Source: JBBKWH01 sp041165345 | GTDB lineage: Bacteria; Pseudomonadota; Gammaproteobacteria; Pseudomonadales; Moraxellaceae | Length of the DNA stretch: 9,827 nt | Direction of reading: 5' to 3' | Assembly: GCA_041165345.1 (NCBI GenBank) | Contig: JBEANQ010000096.1 | Location: forward strand, 1 to 9,827 | Shown here: piece by piece, positions 7,071-9,827 of the stretch | Position numbering within the stretch: the first letter of the stretch is position 1 | Layout of the letters: every line of letters begins with the position of its first letter | Made by a program: the position numbers and the translations under genes | Notes under the pieces: generated by a model | Told to the model about the DNA's origin: nothing | Seen by the model: only the letters and a program-made list of their open reading frames with translations | Database searches by the model: none

Positions 7071-7790
7071 TTAAGCGGGTGGTGTGTGTTGCTCCATCTG
7101 CTGGGCGATGGCGCTTGCCCAGACCTGATACGCCTGTTTGGAGGGATGAAAACCATCACTGGCCATAAAGCCTGTGGTCATGGGCAAGGCGAGATCGAGA
7201 TATTGGGCGTGTGGGTGTTGCTCGGTCAGTTGGCGTAGCACGCGGTTAAAGTGTTGGGCGCGTTGTCCCATGACCCAGCGTAACGGCTGGGGCAGTGCCG
7301 GAAACGCGTGCATGGGTGGTAAGGCGCTACAGATGATGTGTGCTGCGCCAAACTGTTGCGTGAGTTGGTTTAACAAGTGTTGGTATTGTTGTTGCCAGCG
7401 TGTAGGGGAGTTGAGTGCAGTGACATCGTTAACACCCACCGACAGCACCACCACATCAAAGGTTTGCCCTTGTAGTTGCGCAAGGTCGTGTTGGACTTGT
7501 GCCAGTGTATGCCCTGTGGTGGCGTGTAAGTGCCATGTCAGGGCAGCTTGAGGGTGGCGTTGAGTCAGTTGTGCAATCAGTTGACCGGTCAAGGCATCAC
7601 TTTGCTGCATCACGCCAACACCTGCGGCGGCTGAGTCGCCCAGCACCAGTAGCCTGAGCGGTTGTCCTGTGCCTTGCGTTCCGGTGCGTGCGCCGTGTGG
7701 TTCAGGCAGGCGTGGGGTGACGCGTCGAACATACTTGCCTTGTACCCAAAGCAGGGGTGCCAGCAGGGCTAACGCGATTCGATAGGCCAT
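7071..7790 (-). CDS. SGNH/GDSL-family esterase or lipase
   Basis: 239-residue SGNH hydrolase expected to cleave an ester or thioester; the substrate is not evident. Block I is LLVLGDSAAAGVG (47-59) with nucleophile Ser53. Block II glycine is in TTGHT (G93), block III is SVGVNDVT with Asn121, and block V is SDGFHPS with Asp212 and His215 completing the triad. All four SGNH residues are therefore present. Residues 4-17 are hydrophobic (IALALLAPLLWVQG) with a basic stretch after them, so the protein may be anchored by an uncleaved N-terminal segment; no clear signal peptidase site follows. The ATG lies only 3 bp after the AraC gene stop (TAA-gac-ATG), with a poor Shine-Dalgarno, suggesting translational coupling. 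The SDH/DUF4166 gene follows after 26 bp. Confidence 0.88.
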   Translation of the reverse strand: MAYRIALALLAPLLWVQGKYVRRVTPRLPEPHGARTGTQGTGQPLRLLVLGDSAAAGVGVMQQSDALTGQLIAQLTQRHPQAALTWHLHATTGHTLAQVQHDLAQLQGQTFDVVVLSVGVNDVTALNSPTRWQQQYQHLLNQLTQQFGAAHIICSALPPMHAFPALPQPLRWVMGQRAQHFNRVLRQLTEQHPHAQYLDLALPMTTGFMASDGFHPSKQAYQVWASAIAQQMEQHTPPA

Positions 7791-7793
7791 GTC

Positions 7794-8801
7794 TTAGCTA
7801 CCATGCAGTTGGCGGTATAGACCCGGTGTGACGCCCGTCCATTTTTTAAACGCCCGATGGAAGGTGCTGGTTTCGCTAAAGCCCACATGTTGCGCGACGT
7901 CTTCAAGCGACAGTTCTGGCCGTAGCAACAAGTGAATGGCCGCATCACGGCGCAGGTTGTCTTTGACCCCCTGATAGCTTTTGCCTTCAGCAGCCAAGCG
8001 GCGGCGTAGGGTTTGTGGCGACAGATACAGGCGTGCGGCCACGTCGTTGAGCGTGGGCATTTCTTCGCCGATATGGGTTTTGAGCAAGTCACGAATGCGC
8101 GAGGTCAGTGAGCTGGCGTTTTTAAATTTCACCAGCAGCTGGGCGGGTGCGGTTTTTAAAAATTCATCAAGGCTGGCGTCAGTTTGCCGAATGGGCAGAT
8201 CAAGGTAGTCCGCAGCAAAGGTTAATTCGGTGCGTAGGTCATCAAACTTCATTACGGGCGCAAAAAACAGCGCGTCGTATTCGTCTATATGCTTGGGTTC
8301 GGGATAGCCAAACTGTACGCGCTCTAGCGGAATACGCCGTTCAATCAGCCATGAGGCCAAGCCGTGCCAAATCATCAGCATGGCTTCGGTAATAAAGTGG
8401 TCGGGGTCACGATCTTTGGGAATGTTCACGGTGAGTCGGGCTTCGTGGGTGTCGCGTACCACGCTCATCGACCATTCATCACCAAACAGACGATAAAACT
8501 GTGCGCCACGCTCAAGGGCTTTGCCAAGCGTACCGGCGTGAATAATCAGGCGACACATGGTGGCAAATGTGCCAAGGCGACGCGGCGCACGACCAAAACC
8601 AAGGTGTTCGTCTTGGGTGACCAGCCAGAGGGTTTGTGCCAAACGGGTGTATTGGTCGGGTGATACCCGCGCACGCGGTTGAGTCAGCAGCTCGGGTTCG
8701 ATGCCTGCACGCGCCAATAGGCTATCAACGTCAATGTTTAGACGTCGTGCGCCGGTTAAAGCAGCGTTGACAAAATGCACGCTAATCGTATCGCGACTCA
8801 T
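7794..8801 (-). CDS. AraC-family transcriptional regulator with N-terminal Arabinose_bd-type domain
   Basis: 335-residue regulator, the usual length for this AraC subgroup (OruR/PA-type regulators with a PF12625-like sensor). Residues about 20-205 form the ligand-sensing domain, including LARAGIEPELL at 29-39, a common opening of the group, and the FGYPEPKHIDEYDALFFAPVMF-like region at 164-185. The C-terminal DNA-binding domain has two helix-turn-helix units: LNDVAARLYLSPQTLRRRLA (251-270) and LEDVAQHVGFSETSTFHRAF (299-318), followed by the conserved WTGVTPGLYR. The ATG at 8801 has GGAG 8 nt upstream, supporting the start. It leads the esterase and SDH/DUF4166 genes as one unit and is divergent from the racemase gene, with repeated GTCATT motifs between. 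Control of its own operon and of the racemase is inferred; the ligand, perhaps an acyl-CoA or lipid, is unknown. Confidence 0.92.
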   Translation of the reverse strand: MSRDTISVHFVNAALTGARRLNIDVDSLLARAGIEPELLTQPRARVSPDQYTRLAQTLWLVTQDEHLGFGRAPRRLGTFATMCRLIIHAGTLGKALERGAQFYRLFGDEWSMSVVRDTHEARLTVNIPKDRDPDHFITEAMLMIWHGLASWLIERRIPLERVQFGYPEPKHIDEYDALFFAPVMKFDDLRTELTFAADYLDLPIRQTDASLDEFLKTAPAQLLVKFKNASSLTSRIRDLLKTHIGEEMPTLNDVAARLYLSPQTLRRRLAAEGKSYQGVKDNLRRDAAIHLLLRPELSLEDVAQHVGFSETSTFHRAFKKWTGVTPGLYRQLHGS

Positions 8802-8818
8802 GCAGCGTTCTCCGGCAT

Positions 8819-8848
8819 AAAATAAAACGAGGATCGCAAAAAAACCAA
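8819..8848 (-). promoter_or_regulatory. Weak candidate promoter for the AraC-esterase-SDH unit
   Basis: On the minus strand TTGGTT (8848-8843) and TATTTT (8824-8819) are separated by 18 bp, with 3 of 6 and 4 of 6 consensus matches, in a locally AT-rich stretch between the repeat cluster and the AraC ATG. The start of transcription would fall almost at the ribosome site, which weakens the call; a promoter further upstream is equally possible. Confidence 0.2.
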
Positions 8849-8874
8849 AAAGCGGCGGCGATCTGAACGAAATG

Positions 8875-8994
8875 GTCAGTCATTCTGGCCGGATGGGTCA
8901 TTGAGCGTCAAACCATGCTGCTCTAGCCTGTCTGACACGACAATGACTGTTGCGTCATTCCCACGTCATTTTAGGTCAATCTGATTGGGTCATT
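8875..8994. promoter_or_regulatory. Clustered GTCATT-type repeats, candidate AraC-family operators
   Basis: The 237-bp region between the divergent genes contains GTCATT at 8879, 8897, 8954, 8965 and 8989, with variants GTCAAA at 8907 and GTCAAT at 8975, and one inverted copy AATGAC at 8942. Several neighbours are spaced 10-11 bp (8897/8907, 8954/8965/8975), placing them on one face of the helix. AraC-family proteins have two HTH units and usually bind direct repeats with such spacing. Two clusters are seen, one nearer the AraC gene and one nearer the racemase gene. The motif is visible; its link to the AraC protein is inference. Confidence 0.5.
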
Positions 8995-9038
8995 GGCCGA
9001 ATGATCCGTATTGCTCAACCCGCTTGATGGATATTGCC

Positions 9039-9827
9039 ATGACTGCACCGCTGTTGGGACTGAAAGTTCTGGATTTTTCGACCTTGTTGCCCGGTCCATT
9101 TGCCACCTTAATGCTGGCCGATTTGGGGGCGACGGTGATTCATGTGGAATCACCAACACGGGTCGACTTGGTGCGAGTCATGCCGCCGTATGCCGACGGT
9201 CAAGCCACGGCACATGCCTATTTAAACCGCAATAAGCAGGCGGTGACCTTGGACTTAAAGCAGCCGGACAGCATTGCTCAGATTCATGATTTGATTGGCG
9301 AGTATGACATTGTGGTTGAGCAGTTTAGACCCAATGTGATGGCGCGTTTGGGGCTCGATTACGACACGCTAAAGGCGATTAATCCACGGCTGATTTATTG
9401 CTCGATTACTGGCTACGGCCAAACCGGCCCTTTAAAAGACCGTGCAGGGCATGACATCAATTATTTGGCGCTGTCAGGCATTGCCGGACACAGTGGCCGC
9501 AAAGTCGGCGGGCCACCGCCCATGGGCATTCAAATTGCCGATGTCGCGGGTGGGTCGTTACATGCGGTGATTGGTATTTTGGCGGCAGTGATTGAGCGCC
9601 AACAGAGTGGCTTGGGTCAGCACATTGATATCTCGATGACGGATTGCGCCTTTGCGCTCAATAGCATGGCGGGTGCGGCGCAAGTGGCGGCAGGCGATGC
9701 GCAAATGGCCGAGGGCGGCGCACTCAATGGCGCGACTTATTATGATTATTATCAAACGCGTGACGGCCGGTATCTGTCGGTGGGCAGTCTAGAGCCACAA
9801 TTTATGCTGGGCTTGGCGCAAGCCCTG
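9039..9827 (+). CDS. Alpha-methylacyl-CoA racemase-type protein (CoA-transferase family III), 5' part
   Basis: First 263 codons of a gene that leaves the window at the right edge; the full family length is about 360-400 residues. The N-terminus LLGLKVLDFSTLLPGPFAT and LADLGATVIHVESP are typical of CaiB/BaiF family III proteins. The racemase branch is favoured: GHDINYLALSGI carries His138 and Asp139, IADVAGGS carries Asp168, and VGSLEPQF carries Glu252, matching the catalytic His, Asp and Glu of mycobacterial MCR and human AMACR. It would interconvert (2R)- and (2S)-methylacyl-CoA so that branched chains can be beta-oxidised. The ATG at 9039 has GGA 7 nt upstream. The gene is divergent from the AraC regulator, with repeated motifs between, and lies near fadAB. 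A CoA-transferase function is the alternative, since the final third is not seen. Confidence 0.9.
   Translation, partial: MTAPLLGLKVLDFSTLLPGPFATLMLADLGATVIHVESPTRVDLVRVMPPYADGQATAHAYLNRNKQAVTLDLKQPDSIAQIHDLIGEYDIVVEQFRPNVMARLGLDYDTLKAINPRLIYCSITGYGQTGPLKDRAGHDINYLALSGIAGHSGRKVGGPPPMGIQIADVAGGSLHAVIGILAAVIERQQSGLGQHIDISMTDCAFALNSMAGAAQVAAGDAQMAEGGALNGATYYDYYQTRDGRYLSVGSLEPQFMLGLAQAL

Noticed and set aside
8879..8994. CRISPR-like or iteron-type array in the divergent region
   Set aside because: The repeats are only 6 bp with irregular spacing and mixed orientation, no replication or Cas gene is near, and the location between divergent promoters is better explained as operators.
8971..9159. 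62-codon minus-strand open frame over the racemase start
   Set aside because: Overlaps the repeat region and the strongly conserved racemase N-terminus, with no homology signal.

Overview
The window looks like chromosomal DNA of a lipid-metabolising proteobacterium. A gammaproteobacterium is most likely, possibly near Moraxellaceae, but this rests on protein flavour only and is weakly held. Coding is dense, with polycistronic minus-strand blocks, good Shine-Dalgarno sites and no sign of mobile DNA, CRISPR, tRNA or rRNA. The two left-hand genes look more AT-rich by eye than the rest.

Layout. (1) Positions 3-386 (+): the 3' end of a HAD-superfamily IIA phosphatase. (2) 469-1677 (+): a SAM-dependent methyltransferase of the METTL25/GSTCD-like type, with a likely extended -10 promoter just upstream. 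(3) 1768-1802: a hairpin that can terminate transcription from both sides, between converging genes. (4) 5170-1812 (-): a two-gene beta-oxidation operon, thiolase (fadA) then a hydratase/3-hydroxyacyl-CoA dehydrogenase fusion (fadB), translationally coupled. (5) 8801-5350 (-): a three-gene unit encoding an AraC-family regulator, an SGNH/GDSL esterase and a saccharopine-dehydrogenase-like/DUF4166 oxidoreductase. (6) 9039 to the right edge (+): the 5' part of an alpha-methylacyl-CoA racemase-type family III CoA enzyme, divergent from the AraC gene.

How they may work together. FadA and FadB would carry out hydration, 3-hydroxy oxidation and thiolytic cleavage of acyl-CoAs. The racemase would let 2-methyl-branched acyl-CoAs enter the same spiral. 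The esterase and the SDH/DUF4166 protein have no known substrate, but their position between two acyl-CoA gene sets suggests a lipid or ester role. The 237-bp divergent region between the AraC gene and the racemase carries repeated GTCATT-type motifs at roughly helical spacing. This is the best regulatory candidate in the window and would make the AraC protein an autoregulator and racemase-gene regulator. No unambiguous new defence, mobile or RNA system is visible. The least described part is the AraC-esterase-SDH/DUF4166 unit with its repeat-rich control region.
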